From Demequina oxidasica (GTDB lineage Bacteria; Actinomycetota; Actinomycetes; Actinomycetales; Demequinaceae), in contig NZ_BBRE01000004.1 of NCBI RefSeq assembly GCF_000975115.1, forward strand, positions 124,001-188,000: a stretch of 64,000 nt of DNA, in the 5' to 3' direction. A program made the translations under genes and the position numbers. The notes under the pieces are model-generated. The model worked only from the letters and a program-made list of their open reading frames with translations, was not told where the DNA came from and searched no databases. Of this stretch, positions 1-8,526 are shown in pieces (position 1 is the first letter of the stretch; the number at the start of each line of letters is the position of its first letter).

Positions 1-55
1 AGGCGACGATCTGGTGGCCGGTGCACCTGCGCACCAGGGGAGTGAGAATGACTAA
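1..55 (+). CDS. scpA: C-terminal tail of the gene upstream of scpB, probably ScpA (partial)
   Basis: An open frame enters from the window edge (codons in phase with base 2) and stops at TAA 53-55, overlapping the scpB start by 8 bases. Only about 17 codons are visible, and no conserved residue allows identification. The assignment to ScpA, the kleisin partner of ScpB in the SMC condensin complex, rests only on scpA normally lying immediately upstream of scpB in this phylum and on the translational overlap. Confidence 0.45.
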   Translation, partial: GDDLVAGAPAHQGSEND

Positions 56-605
56 CGTGACGATTGACGTGAACTTGCGCGGGGCGCTCGAGGCCATCCT
101 GATGGTGGTCGACGAGCCCGTCGCTCCCGCGGATCTCGCTGCGGCCATAGGCGAGCCGGAAGACCAGGTACTTGCCACGTTGCACACGCTGCGCGACGAG
201 TATGCGGATGCGTCCGCACCTCGCGGATTCGAGCTACGCGACGTGGATGGCCGGTGGCGCATGTACAGCTCCAGGCTTTACGCAGATGTGGTGGGCGCGT
301 TCGTCGTGGACGGCCAGAGCGCGCGTCTGTCGCAGGCGGCGCTCGAAACTTTGGCCGTGGTGGCGTATCGTCAACCGGTGACTCGAGGTCAGGTGTCTCA
401 GATTCGCGGAGTGAACGTTGACTCCGTGATGAAGACCCTGAGTGCTCGAGGATTGATCACCGAGGTGGGTGAGATTGGCGGTGCCGTTCAGTACGGCACA
501 TCGACCGAGTTTCTGGAGCGCATGGGCGTTGCCTCTCTCGATGAGTTGCCGCCGCTTGCGCCGTACCTGCCCGAGTTGTCCGACGTTGATGGAGAGGCAC
601 GCTAG
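48..605 (+). CDS. scpB: Segregation and condensation protein B (ScpB)
   Basis: 185 aa, normal for ScpB, the winged-helix dimer that binds the kleisin ScpA and completes the SMC-ScpAB condensin for chromosome compaction and segregation. The visible pattern is typical: an N-terminal EAILMVVDEPV helix region, a central LSQAALETLAVVAYRQPVTR segment (the most conserved part of ScpB), then VNVDSVMKTLSARGLI and a final GTSTEFLERMG motif. I chose ATG 48 because AGGGGAG (36-42) lies just upstream; an earlier in-frame GTG at 21 would add nine residues that look like non-coding leader. The gene overlaps the upstream reading frame by 8 bases and rluB by 1 base, so the three are probably translated from one message. 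Confidence 0.95.
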   Translation: MTNVTIDVNLRGALEAILMVVDEPVAPADLAAAIGEPEDQVLATLHTLRDEYADASAPRGFELRDVDGRWRMYSSRLYADVVGAFVVDGQSARLSQAALETLAVVAYRQPVTRGQVSQIRGVNVDSVMKTLSARGLITEVGEIGGAVQYGTSTEFLERMGVASLDELPPLAPYLPELSDVDGEAR

Positions 606-1351
606 TGGAGCTTGAGATTCACCGCCCGGAGGGCATTCGCCTGCAGAAGGTGCTCGCGTCAGCGGGCGTCGGCTCACGCCGCAAGTGCGAGGACTTCATC
701 GAGGCAGGCCGCGTCAAGGTCAACGGCGACGTCGTGGACCAACTGGGCGTGCGAATTGACCCCGATGAGGTGGTCATCGAGGTTGACGGCAAGCGCATCT
801 CCGTGGACGATTCCAACATCACCGTGGTCCTCAACAAGCCCTCTGGCGTCGTATCGACCATGAGTGACCCGCAAGGCCGGCCCGCGCTCGACCGTTACGT
901 CAGCAACTACACCGAGCGACTCTTCCACGTGGGTCGACTGGACTCCGAGACCACCGGGGTGATTCTGCTCACCAACAACGGCGACCTCGCCAACCGTCTC
1001 GCGCACCCCACGCATGGAGTTTCTAAGGTCTACGTCGCCAAGGTGGAGGGCGTCGTACCCAAGTCGATCTGCACTACGCTCCGTGCGGGCGTGGACCTGG
1101 ATGACGGCCCCGTGCGCGTCACTGACTGCGTGGTGCTCGACACCGGGAAGCAGAACTCGCTGGTGCAGGTCGAGTTGCACGAGGGGCGCAACCGCATTGT
1201 GCGGCGTATGTTTGCCACCGCCGGTTTCCCGGTTCTCGAACTGGTGCGCACGCAGTTTGGTCCCATCCGTTTAGGCACGCTCGCGCCGGGCGAGGTTCGC
1301 CAACTGGGCCGCGAGGACGTGGGCGCACTCATGAACGTGGCGGGGCTCTAA
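605..1351 (+). CDS. rluB: 23S rRNA pseudouridine synthase, RluB/RsuA family
   Basis: 248 aa. The N-terminus (about residues 8-60) is an S4 RNA-binding domain, with LQKVLASAGVGSRRKCEDFI and GRVKVNG. The catalytic domain carries the family signature HVGRLDSETTG, with the nucleophilic Asp at residue 113, and LHEGRNRIVRRMF near the C-terminus. RsuA-family enzymes isomerise a single uridine in rRNA; in this scpB context the usual assignment is RluB acting on 23S rRNA, although the sequence alone does not separate RluB from its paralogues. The GTG start overlaps the scpB stop by one base (TAGTG), indicating coupling. Confidence 0.92.
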   Translation: MELEIHRPEGIRLQKVLASAGVGSRRKCEDFIEAGRVKVNGDVVDQLGVRIDPDEVVIEVDGKRISVDDSNITVVLNKPSGVVSTMSDPQGRPALDRYVSNYTERLFHVGRLDSETTGVILLTNNGDLANRLAHPTHGVSKVYVAKVEGVVPKSICTTLRAGVDLDDGPVRVTDCVVLDTGKQNSLVQVELHEGRNRIVRRMFATAGFPVLELVRTQFGPIRLGTLAPGEVRQLGREDVGALMNVAGL

Positions 1352-1388
1352 CCCATCCCACCCGTGCGAACTGCCTGCACGTGCCAGA

Positions 1389-1403
1389 TACGATAGGCGC
1401 ATG
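1389..1403 (+). promoter_or_regulatory. -10 box of a leaderless promoter for chorismate mutase
   Basis: TACGAT (1389-1394) ends 6 bases before ATG 1401 and no Shine-Dalgarno sequence is present. The spacing puts the predicted transcription start on the A of the ATG, as in leaderless actinobacterial mRNAs. No clear -35 element is visible. Confidence 0.5.
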
Positions 1404-1763
1404 ACAATCCGGGCTATTCGCGGCGCCACCACGCTGACCGCCGATGAACGTGACCACCTGCACGAACGCACCCAGGAATTGGTGCTGGCGATGCTCGAGT
1501 CAAACGATCTCGACACTGACGCCTTGATCTCGGTGTTTTTCACCTGCACGCCAGACATTGTGAGTGACTTTCCGGCCGCCGCCGCGCGCGCGATAGACCT
1601 GGGTGCAGTGCCACTGATGTGCGCGCAGGAGATGGCAGTACCAGGCGCGTTGCCCCTGGTCGTCCGGGTCATGATGCACGCGCACCTGGAGACGCCGCGC
1701 GATGACGTCCAGCACATTTACCTCCACGACGCCGTGGCGCTTCGCCGCGATCTCGCACAGTAA
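1401..1763 (+). CDS. aroH: Chorismate mutase, monofunctional AroH class
   Basis: 120 aa, the length of the Bacillus AroH-type trimeric chorismate mutase that converts chorismate to prephenate. The family pattern is clear: IRGATTLTADE at the N-terminus (the active-site Arg follows the first strand), a helix with RTQELVLAML, then LISVFFTCTPDI, AVPLMCAQEMAV, and a final VRVMMH segment followed by HIYLHDAVALR. Prephenate dehydrogenase begins 6 bases downstream, so the two genes together turn chorismate into 4-hydroxyphenylpyruvate for tyrosine. Translation probably starts on a leaderless message. Confidence 0.93.
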   Translation: MTIRAIRGATTLTADERDHLHERTQELVLAMLESNDLDTDALISVFFTCTPDIVSDFPAAAARAIDLGAVPLMCAQEMAVPGALPLVVRVMMHAHLETPRDDVQHIYLHDAVALRRDLAQ

Positions 1764-1769
1764 GACCCC

Positions 1770-2840
1770 ATGTCGAATCCTGAACCCCTCACCACACCCA
1801 CCACCCACATCATCGGTGCGGGTCTCATTGGGGCGAGCATTGGCATCGGCCTCGTAGCAGAGGGCTGGTCAGTGACCATTGACGACAATGATGCGGACGC
1901 GGCGCGACTTGCCCAGAGCATCGGCGCTGGTAGTCGTCCCTCAACTGATCTGAATCCCCAACTCGTCGTGGTCGCCGTGCCGCCCTCCGCAGCATCGGCC
2001 GTGGTGAGTTTTGCGCTGAAAACATGGCCCGATGCCACAGTCACCGACGTGGCGAGCGTCAAGGCGCCCATCGCGAAGGCCGCGCACGACTCCGGCCACG
2101 GCGATCGGTACGTGGGTTCGCACCCGATGGCGGGGCGCGAAGTATCTGGGGGCTTGGGCGCTCAGGGCGACCTCTTCAAGGCGCGGCCTTGGGTGATCTG
2201 CCCTAACGGCAGCGCCGAAGAGGCTCTCGCGCGTGTCAAGCTCCTGCCCGCCGCGCTGCAGTGCGACGTGGTGGTGATGGACGCGGAGGCGCACGATGCG
2301 GCAGTGGCCCGGGTCTCGCACGCGCCTCAGGTGGCGGCCTCGGCAGTCGCAGCCGCGCTGGGCACGCTGAGTCCCGCGGATGTGGCACTCGCCGGGCAGG
2401 GCCTACGCGACGTGACGCGCATTGCGGCGTCGGAGTCCGGCATGTGGGCGGACATCGCGCGCATGAATCACCATGCGTTGGTGGCGACGCTGGATCACAT
2501 CATCGGCGACCTAGAGGACGTCAAGGAGGCCGACGACATCGGCGAGGCCCTCACGGACCTCATTGAGCGCGGCCGCATCGAGGTGGCGCGGATTCCCGGC
2601 AAGCACGGCGGCGCTCAACGCGACTACACCGCAGTCACCGTCATCGTGCCTGACACTCCAGGACAATTACTGCGCCTTTTGGGTGACGTCGAGTCCGTGG
2701 GCGTGAATGTCGAGGATATCGCAATTGAACACTCGCCGCGCCAGCCCGTGGGGCTGACCACGCTTTACGTGGTGAGCGCGCGTGCCAAGGAACTGACTGA
2801 GATTTTGAGCGACAAGAACTGGGAGATAGCAGCGTCATGA
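1770..2840 (+). CDS. tyrA: Prephenate dehydrogenase (TyrA) with C-terminal ACT-like domain
   Basis: 356 aa. Oxidatively decarboxylates prephenate to 4-hydroxyphenylpyruvate with NAD(P). Residues 14-23 hold the dinucleotide-binding glycine loop GAGLIGASIG; HPMAGRE (His118 onwards) is the conserved prephenate-site motif. An all-helical middle domain follows, and residues from about 287 to the end form a small ACT-like domain (VTVIVPDTPGQLLRLL), which in TyrA proteins usually mediates feedback control by an aromatic amino acid. It lies 6 bases after chorismate mutase; no clear Shine-Dalgarno precedes the ATG. It overlaps cmk by 4 bases. Confidence 0.94.
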   Translation: MSNPEPLTTPTTHIIGAGLIGASIGIGLVAEGWSVTIDDNDADAARLAQSIGAGSRPSTDLNPQLVVVAVPPSAASAVVSFALKTWPDATVTDVASVKAPIAKAAHDSGHGDRYVGSHPMAGREVSGGLGAQGDLFKARPWVICPNGSAEEALARVKLLPAALQCDVVVMDAEAHDAAVARVSHAPQVAASAVAAALGTLSPADVALAGQGLRDVTRIAASESGMWADIARMNHHALVATLDHIIGDLEDVKEADDIGEALTDLIERGRIEVARIPGKHGGAQRDYTAVTVIVPDTPGQLLRLLGDVESVGVNVEDIAIEHSPRQPVGLTTLYVVSARAKELTEILSDKNWEIAAS

Positions 2841-3514
2841 GTGGAATTGTCATCGCGATCGACGGGCCCGCGGGCACCGGCAAATCGACCGTGTCGCGCG
2901 AGGTTGCGCGTCGTCTTGGTCTTGCATATTTCGACACCGGCGCCACCTACCGCGTCGCCACCGTGTGGTGCATGCGTGAAGGTGTCGACTTCGACAACCA
3001 CGCGGATGTCACGGCAATGATCGAGACTATGAATGTCGAGTTGATTCTTGACCCCAACAACCCGCGCTTCACGCTCGAGGGCGAGGACGTGTCCGCCATG
3101 ATTCGCACGGACGAGGTGGCGCTGTCGGTATCGCGGGTGGCTACTAACCTTGACGCGCGGGCCGCGCTTGGTCGCTTTCAGCGGGAGGTGATCGCAGGGG
3201 AGCGGGACGGCGGATTCTCCGGGGGCCAGGGCATCGTCGCCGAGGGCCGCGACATCACCACGGTGATCGCCCCTGACGCTGAGCTGCGTGTCCTCATGAC
3301 CGCCGACGACGAGGTGCGTGTGGCACGCCGGGCCGGCGAGGGCGCCGATGTGGCGACTGTTCGCGAAGCAGTGTTGGGGCGTGACAAGAAGGATGCCACC
3401 GTGGTGAACTTCCAGACTGCCGCCGATGGCGTGGTCACCTTGGACACGACGGATTTGACGATCGACGAGGCGGTGAACGCCGTTATTGCGCTAGCCCACG
3501 AGGTTCAGTCGTGA
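2837..3514 (+). CDS. cmk: Cytidylate kinase
   Basis: 225 aa, standard size. Phosphorylates CMP/dCMP to the diphosphates. The P-loop GPAGTGKST is at residues 10-18; LGLAYFDTGATYR is the conserved nucleotide-monophosphate site; GRDITTVIAPDAELRVLMTA and RDKKDATV give the later substrate-binding and lid arginines. ATGA overlaps with both tyrA (upstream) and plsC (downstream GTGA) suggest one operon. In some actinobacteria Cmk is fused to the GTPase Der; here they are separate, with plsC between them. Confidence 0.95.
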   Translation: MSGIVIAIDGPAGTGKSTVSREVARRLGLAYFDTGATYRVATVWCMREGVDFDNHADVTAMIETMNVELILDPNNPRFTLEGEDVSAMIRTDEVALSVSRVATNLDARAALGRFQREVIAGERDGGFSGGQGIVAEGRDITTVIAPDAELRVLMTADDEVRVARRAGEGADVATVREAVLGRDKKDATVVNFQTAADGVVTLDTTDLTIDEAVNAVIALAHEVQS

Positions 3515-4227
3515 GCGGCGCGGACGCACCGAGCGAGTGGGGTCCCCGCTGGTCACGGTGGGTAGGGCGCGGACTCGCACGTGGGTTGTGGGCAACCACT
3601 GTGCGCGGCAAGCAGAACGTGCCATCCGAGGGTGCCGCGATTGTGGTCGCCAACCACCTTGGGTTTATTGATGGGCCAGTCATTCACGGCGTGATCCCCC
3701 GCGGCTCGCACTTTCTGATCTCCGACCACATGTTCACGGGTCCGATTGGGCCGTTGTTGAAGGGGGCCAGCCAGATCAAGGTCGAGGGCGCTGGGCGCAC
3801 GGCGTTGGCACAGGGGCTTGCCGTTTTGCGGCGCGGCGGTGTGGTCGGGGTTTTCCCTGAGGGCACGCGCGGGGCGGGGTCCGCGGACTCAGTTCACGGG
3901 GGCGCGGCGTGGCTCGCACTGCAGTCCGGAGCTCCGATTGTTCCCACCGCTTTGATCGGCACGCGGCACACCGGAGAGAGCGTGAATGTGTGGCCGCGCC
4001 CTAGAAGGCGTATCCTCGTGGAGTTTGGCGAGCCCGTTGTGTTGGAGGCGCCCTCGGAGTTGAAGGGGCGCGCGAAGCAGTCTTGGGCCGAGAGCGAGGT
4101 GGCCGCGGCATTGCGCCGGCAGGTCACGGCAGCGCTTGCCACCACAGATCTTAAACTTCCCACCGATACCCCGGAGCGGAGCCGCCCCAAGGGTGGCGGC
4201 AGTTCCGAACCAAAGGAGAACGCATGA
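3511..4227 (+). CDS. 1-acylglycerol-3-phosphate acyltransferase family protein (PlsC-like)
   Basis: 238 aa. The catalytic HX4D motif is NHLGFID (His49, Asp54), and the acceptor-binding FPEGTRG is at about 115-121, so this is an LPLAT/PlsC-type acyltransferase that likely makes phosphatidate at the inner face of the membrane. No strong membrane helix is obvious. The basic C-terminal 25 residues look disordered. It starts with GTG overlapping the cmk stop by 4 bases and ends overlapping der by 4 bases, and the cmk-plsC-der order is common in actinobacteria. The exact acyl acceptor cannot be told from sequence. Confidence 0.88.
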   Translation: MSGADAPSEWGPRWSRWVGRGLARGLWATTVRGKQNVPSEGAAIVVANHLGFIDGPVIHGVIPRGSHFLISDHMFTGPIGPLLKGASQIKVEGAGRTALAQGLAVLRRGGVVGVFPEGTRGAGSADSVHGGAAWLALQSGAPIVPTALIGTRHTGESVNVWPRPRRRILVEFGEPVVLEAPSELKGRAKQSWAESEVAAALRRQVTAALATTDLKLPTDTPERSRPKGGGSSEPKENA

Positions 4228-5795
4228 GCGACGACCAGCAGGGCGCCAACCCTGACGCAGGCGATGCGTTTGACGAGGAGTACTTTTCCGGGCTGAGTGC
4301 AGTACCCGTCGGTGGCAGGGGAGACGACGCAGTTCCGGCACCTCGTGACTCTGATCCTGAGGAGTCGATGGACGAGATCCGCGAGCACGCGCTGCGAGCC
4401 GGACTTGAGGCCTACGACCTCTCCGAGGAAGACTTCGCGACTCTCGACGCCGATGCTGAGGCCTCCACCGAGGCGCAGCTTCCCACCATCGCCATTATCG
4501 GCCGCCCGAACGTCGGCAAGTCCACTCTGGTGAACCGCATCATCGGTAAGCGCCTCGCGGTTGTCGAGGACATGCCGGGCGTGACCCGCGACCGCGTGTC
4601 CTACCCGGCCGAGTGGGCCGGTACCGACTTCATGCTGATGGATACCGGCGGCTGGGAGGCGAAGGTTGAGGGGCTGGACCTGACCGTCGCGCAGCACGCC
4701 GAGGTCGCTATTGACATGGCCGACTCGATCATCTTTGTGGTGGACGCGACCGTAGGCGCGACCGCGACCGACGAGCACGTCGTCAAGTTGCTACGTGCAG
4801 CTAAGAAGCCTGTGGTGCTGTGCGCCAACAAGGTGGATGGCCCGCAGGGCGAGCTCGAGGCAGCGGCCCTGTGGAACCTGGGACTCGGCGAGCCGTGGCC
4901 TGTTTCCGCGCTGCATGGCCGTGGCACCGGTGACCTGCTTGACGCAGCCGTCGCGTCGCTACCGCTGGAGATGCCTCAAGTCGACATCGACCCCGATGCT
5001 CCCCGTCGCGTCGCATTGGTCGGTCGCCCCAACGTGGGCAAGAGTTCACTGCTGAACAAGCTTGCCGGCGAGGACCGTGTGGTGGTCAATGAGTTGGCCG
5101 GTACCACGCGTGATCCCGTGGACGAGATTGTCGAGTTTGGCGAGCGCAAGTGGACGCTGGTGGACACTGCCGGTATCCGTCGCCGCGTTCACATGGCCAA
5201 GGGTGCTGACTTCTATGCCTCGCTACGTACCGGAGCCGCGATTTCTCGCGCCGAGGTGGCGCTGGTGCTGCTCGATGCCTCCGGGCCGCTGAGCGACCAG
5301 GACTTGCGCGTGATCACTCAGGTGGTTGATGCGGGCCGTGCACTGGTGCTCGTGTTTAACAAGTGGGACTTGGTGGGCGAGGACGAGCGATTCCTTTTGG
5401 AGCGCTCGATCGAGCAGGACCTGGTTCAGTTGTCCTGGGCGCCGCGAGTCAACCTTTCTGCGTTGACCGGCTGGCACACCAACCGGTTGGTGCCGTCGCT
5501 TGACCTCGCGCTGTCGAGCTGGGATCAGCGAATCTCGACTGGCAAGTTGAACTCGTTCCTCGGTGAACTTGTCGCCGAGCACCCTCACCCGGTGCGTTCG
5601 GGCAAGCAGCCCAAGATTCTATTCGCCACTCAGGCCTCGACCCGCCCGCCTCGTTTTGTGATCTTCACGAGCGGATTCCTGGACCCGCAGTACCGTCGTT
5701 TCATCGAGCGTCGCCTTCGCGAGAACTTTGGCTTCGAGGGCACTCCCATTCAGGTGTCGGTGCGCGTCCGCGAGAAGCGCAAGCGCACCAGGTAG
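4224..5795 (+). CDS. der: Ribosome-associated double-GTPase Der (EngA)
   Basis: 523 aa. Two tandem Era-type G domains are visible: the first P-loop GRPNVGKST at residues 93-101 with DMPGVTRD and NKVDG, and the second GRPNVGKSS at 267-275 with ELAGTTRD and NKWDLV. A KH-like C-terminal domain (about 415-515) ends in a basic [11 protein letters not shown] tail. Der is needed for 50S subunit maturation. Residues 1-85 are an acidic, low-complexity extension not present in the short enterobacterial forms but common in actinobacteria. The ATG overlaps the plsC stop by 4 bases. Confidence 0.96.
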   Translation: MSDDQQGANPDAGDAFDEEYFSGLSAVPVGGRGDDAVPAPRDSDPEESMDEIREHALRAGLEAYDLSEEDFATLDADAEASTEAQLPTIAIIGRPNVGKSTLVNRIIGKRLAVVEDMPGVTRDRVSYPAEWAGTDFMLMDTGGWEAKVEGLDLTVAQHAEVAIDMADSIIFVVDATVGATATDEHVVKLLRAAKKPVVLCANKVDGPQGELEAAALWNLGLGEPWPVSALHGRGTGDLLDAAVASLPLEMPQVDIDPDAPRRVALVGRPNVGKSSLLNKLAGEDRVVVNELAGTTRDPVDEIVEFGERKWTLVDTAGIRRRVHMAKGADFYASLRTGAAISRAEVALVLLDASGPLSDQDLRVITQVVDAGRALVLVFNKWDLVGEDERFLLERSIEQDLVQLSWAPRVNLSALTGWHTNRLVPSLDLALSSWDQRISTGKLNSFLGELVAEHPHPVRSGKQPKILFATQASTRPPRFVIFTSGFLDPQYRRFIERRLRENFGFEGTPIQVSVRVREKRKRTR

Positions 5796-5850
5796 AGGCG
5801 GCTTGATCCGGTTGATGTGAAGCGTTGATCGGGTAGTGGGCTGTACTTTT

Positions 5851-5964
5851 CGTGAGTTCGTGAGTTCGTGAGTTCGTGAGTTCGTGAGTTCGTGAGTTCG
5901 TGAGTTCGTGAGTTCGTGAGTTCGTGAGCACGTGAGCACGTGAGCACGTGAGCACGTGAGCACG
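5851..5964. repeat. Perfect 8-bp tandem repeat, 14 units in two variants
   Basis: Nine consecutive copies of CGTGAGTT (5851-5922) are followed without interruption by five copies of CGTGAGCA (5923-5962) and a final CG. All units are exact. The CGTGAGCA block creates a CACGTG palindrome at each junction. The array fills the space between the convergent ends of der and the DUF222/HNH gene. Reverse-strand frames through it encode monotonous repeats and are not real genes. Such perfect arrays usually vary in copy number by slippage. Confidence 0.95.
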
Positions 5965-5985
5965 CCTTACCCGTACTGCGTTGCG

Positions 5986-7413
5986 TCACGTGGCCTCCAT
6001 CAGCAGTTCCTCGCCCAACTCTGGTGCGTCGAAGTGCTTGCGGCCGCCGATTCGTGGTTGTCGCGCGGGATCTACATGCTTGGGAGGGGTAAACCAGACC
6101 TCACCGTTTTTGACAGAGATCTCCCAATCGTCGCGATGTATTCGATGGTGGCAGGCGACGCAAAGCAGTAGTCCGTTGTTCAAATCCGTGGTCCCACCGT
6201 TGCGCCACCATGTGATGTGGTGGGCTTCAGTGAAGCTAGGGGGCGCTCCACACCAGGCACAGCCGCCATCGCGCTCGCCCAACGCGATTCGTTGAGCCTT
6301 GTTGAAGGGACGCCTGGCGCGTCCAACGTCGAGAACTTCTCCCTCGCCTCCGAGTACGAGAGGAATGATCTCGGCGTCTGCCGCCATCCGACGTACGGTC
6401 GCCACGCTCACTGGCTGGCTAAGTCCGTCGATCTGGGCTGAGCCAGCACCGGACTGAAGATCGCTTAGAGTTAGCCGAACCACGACCGTCGTCTTCGCCA
6501 AAGTGGTGGAGGTCTGAGTGCAGCCAAGTGCATGGCGGCAAATCTCGGCCAGTGCATCGGCTCGCATCTGGGCAGGTTCTCGTTGATCCGAGCGTTTCGG
6601 GTCCTGACCACGAGTGCGGTGGAGTGTCGACGCAACCAGAGAATCGACCGCAGCCTTGATAGGCGCAGCCGTCTCTGGGTCGAGCCGTCCACGAATGTTG
6701 ATTGCACCAGCGCGGTCCTCGGTCATAGTTAGGTAGCGATCCTGCTTGAGAAGTTCCTCTGTCTTGACGACGGAGCGAGTGTCTAGTTGCGCTTCTAACT
6801 GGCGTGCAAACTTCGAGAGATTTTCAAGGGTCATGGTGGGGGCGCAATTGACCAGCCGACGTTCGGCCTCAACCCAAAGGCTAGGGTCGGCAACAGGCTC
6901 CGTGCGATCCAGCATCGCGATAATGATGTTCGACGCATCGGTATGAATTTCGCCTGCGAACAGCGCGCTGCGTAGGAATCGGAAGCGTGGAGGCTGGCTC
7001 TGCTCCGGTACGTCGCCGTCCGCGAGGTTCTCTAGGGCGTCGCTGGCAGTGGCCAGGTCGGGAGAGCCTGGACGGTTCATTGACGCTGCTGCCTTGCCGA
7101 CCTCAACAAGACGGCGGGCTTCCGTACGGCTCCCGCCCGTTGCTCTCGCAACTAGCGATTCGGGGTTTGCAAAGCCTGACTTCTTCGCTAAGCCCCCGGC
7201 TCCGGCTTCCGGTGCGGACCTGCGGCCAATTTCCCCAGACAATTGTGCAAGAACGGCATCGACATCACGCCGAACTTTGCTGAAAGCGCTCAAAGCATTG
7301 AGAAGTTGAGCGGACTCGAACTCCTCAAGCGAGGATGCGGAACTTTCTAATGACCCCAACAAGTCGCAGGCTTCAGCGGTGTCACGCTGGAGAACACTGG
7401 TGGTTGAAGTCAT
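5986..7413 (-). CDS. DUF222 domain HNH endonuclease (13E12-repeat-like family), copy 1
   Basis: 475 aa. The N-terminal two thirds is an alpha-helical DUF222-type domain (for example FSKVRRDVDAVLAQLSGEI and SRTEARRLVEVGKA). The C-terminus is an HNH nuclease domain: paired Cys in CAWCGAPP, the catalytic AHHITWW (about His398-His399), LNNGLLLCVACHHRIHRD with the second Cys pair and metal-site histidines. The family is multicopy in many actinobacteria, and the mycobacterial members are the 13E12 repeat proteins; its physiological role is not settled. The ATG at 7413 is preceded by a -10-like TTGAAT and a TGTCAGAC element also found at the second copy (33475). It sits in an accessory segment between der and rarA. 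Confidence 0.9.
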   Translation of the reverse strand: MTSTTSVLQRDTAEACDLLGSLESSASSLEEFESAQLLNALSAFSKVRRDVDAVLAQLSGEIGRRSAPEAGAGGLAKKSGFANPESLVARATGGSRTEARRLVEVGKAAASMNRPGSPDLATASDALENLADGDVPEQSQPPRFRFLRSALFAGEIHTDASNIIIAMLDRTEPVADPSLWVEAERRLVNCAPTMTLENLSKFARQLEAQLDTRSVVKTEELLKQDRYLTMTEDRAGAINIRGRLDPETAAPIKAAVDSLVASTLHRTRGQDPKRSDQREPAQMRADALAEICRHALGCTQTSTTLAKTTVVVRLTLSDLQSGAGSAQIDGLSQPVSVATVRRMAADAEIIPLVLGGEGEVLDVGRARRPFNKAQRIALGERDGGCAWCGAPPSFTEAHHITWWRNGGTTDLNNGLLLCVACHHRIHRDDWEISVKNGEVWFTPPKHVDPARQPRIGGRKHFDAPELGEELLMEAT

Positions 7414-7443
7414 GACTCAATTCAATCAAAAGGGTCTGACATC
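7411..7443 (-). promoter_or_regulatory. Candidate DNA-damage (PafBC / RecA-NDp type) promoter of DUF222/HNH copy 1
   Basis: Read on the minus strand: ATGTCAGAC, 8 bases, TTGAAT, 6 bases, ATG. The layout matches the mycobacterial RecA-NDp consensus as I recall it (tTGTCRgtg-N8-TAnnnT) and implies a leaderless transcript. The same arrangement precedes the second copy. Confidence 0.55.
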
Positions 7444-7632
7444 AGGGGTGATGCTTGGTGGATCTGTGGAAACGTTGCTCCTCTGGAGCCCTGTGGGCAA
7501 CGGTTGCGAGGTGGCAAACTTGAGCGGCGCCGCGGTCCGCGCTGCGGAGAGTCCGCTGAGGCTTGGACGCCTCCGATGTTCCCGAAAGAACGCGGGTACC
7601 GGCGCAGCAACTTCGCCGATTGGTGCCGCTGG
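7414..7632. other. Intergenic DNA between two minus-strand genes
   Basis: Apart from the promoter element at its left end this 219-bp gap holds a short GC palindrome (GCGGCGCCGC, about 7528) and no hairpin with a T-run, tRNA or credible small gene that I can see. Confidence 0.5.
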
Positions 7633-8526
7633 CTACCGGCAGTTGCCGTTGAGGTCGCAGGCCACCAGCTGAGAATGGGGGTTGCGAATTTCGATGGTTA
7701 TCGGTGGCGACTCGCTGGTGATCGCGGTGCCGAATGGAACCCATTCGCCGTCACCGATGCGGTACTGACCGTTCCAACTTGTCCCCAAGTTCACCGTGAC
7801 GTGGCCCTCCTGGTGGGCGTACGTGTGAGTCAAAGTGGGGTTGGGGTAGGGCGAGCCGGGGTCGTCTGTGACGGTGCTCTCGCCGTCACCCCACGTCCAC
7901 GTAAAGTTCGCGGGCGTGGCACGGATTTGAACATCCTCACCGAGGAGGTTAGCCCGGTGGACGACCGGAGTGTCGTCGGCCAATGCGATAGTGGGGACGT
8001 TCGCGTATACCCAGGCAGCGTCAGGTTGCAGTCTCGCCGCACTCGGGGTGGGAGTCAGCGTGGCCCACTCATGCTCGATCGCCGCGAGTAACTCGTCCGT
8101 GTTGTCGGCGCAGACATACCAGGACAGCATTTCCCAACGGGACCAGTTGCCATCCGCTTGCTGGGTGCGGGCGAAGAGTGGTTGCTGTGCGAGCGCGCCG
8201 TCTGGACAAGTTTCCTCGACGTCTCCTTGAGTCTCACACCCAGGTGCCCAGTCGTAGTTGTAAGCCCGGAGTTCGCAGCCAGTTGCGCGGGCGTACTCGA
8301 CTACGGCTTCATCCTTTGAGCGTTTTTGTTGCGCTATCGGTTGGGAGTCGGACCGCTGACGCGCCCTACTTTCACCCTCGACTACATAGCGATCTTCGGT
8401 CTCAGTCGTACGACCACCGAAGGACGGGCCTTCTTGATCCGCTTTACTAGGCGCGCTCACGCACAGTAAAGAAAGCCACGCGACTGCCGCGATCGCAGCG
8501 ATCCGAGTGCGCAACCAACTATCCAT
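7633..8526 (-). CDS. Secreted hypothetical protein with PKD-like domain
   Basis: 297 aa from ATG 8526. An N-terminal signal peptide is apparent (basic TR residues, a hydrophobic stretch at about 9-25, a likely cleavage after SKA). The middle has DNTDELLAAIEHEWATLTP and the C-terminal third has a PKD/Ig-like pattern: FTWTWGDGES, then LTHTYAHQEGHVTVNL, then a strand-rich end with two Cys (ACDLNGNC). PKD-like domains usually serve extracellular contacts. No enzymatic motif is seen. The start overlaps the stop of the lipoprotein gene upstream by 8 bases, so the pair is probably co-translated and may act together at the cell surface. I do not recognise a specific function. Confidence 0.75.
   Translation of the reverse strand: MDSWLRTRIAAIAAVAWLSLLCVSAPSKADQEGPSFGGRTTETEDRYVVEGESRARQRSDSQPIAQQKRSKDEAVVEYARATGCELRAYNYDWAPGCETQGDVEETCPDGALAQQPLFARTQQADGNWSRWEMLSWYVCADNTDELLAAIEHEWATLTPTPSAARLQPDAAWVYANVPTIALADDTPVVHRANLLGEDVQIRATPANFTWTWGDGESTVTDDPGSPYPNPTLTHTYAHQEGHVTVNLGTSWNGQYRIGDGEWVPFGTAITSESPPITIEIRNPHSQLVACDLNGNCR

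Noticed and set aside
5851..5964. CRISPR-like repetitive array
   Set aside because: Units are 8 bp with no spacers, and there are no cas genes nearby; it is a simple tandem repeat.
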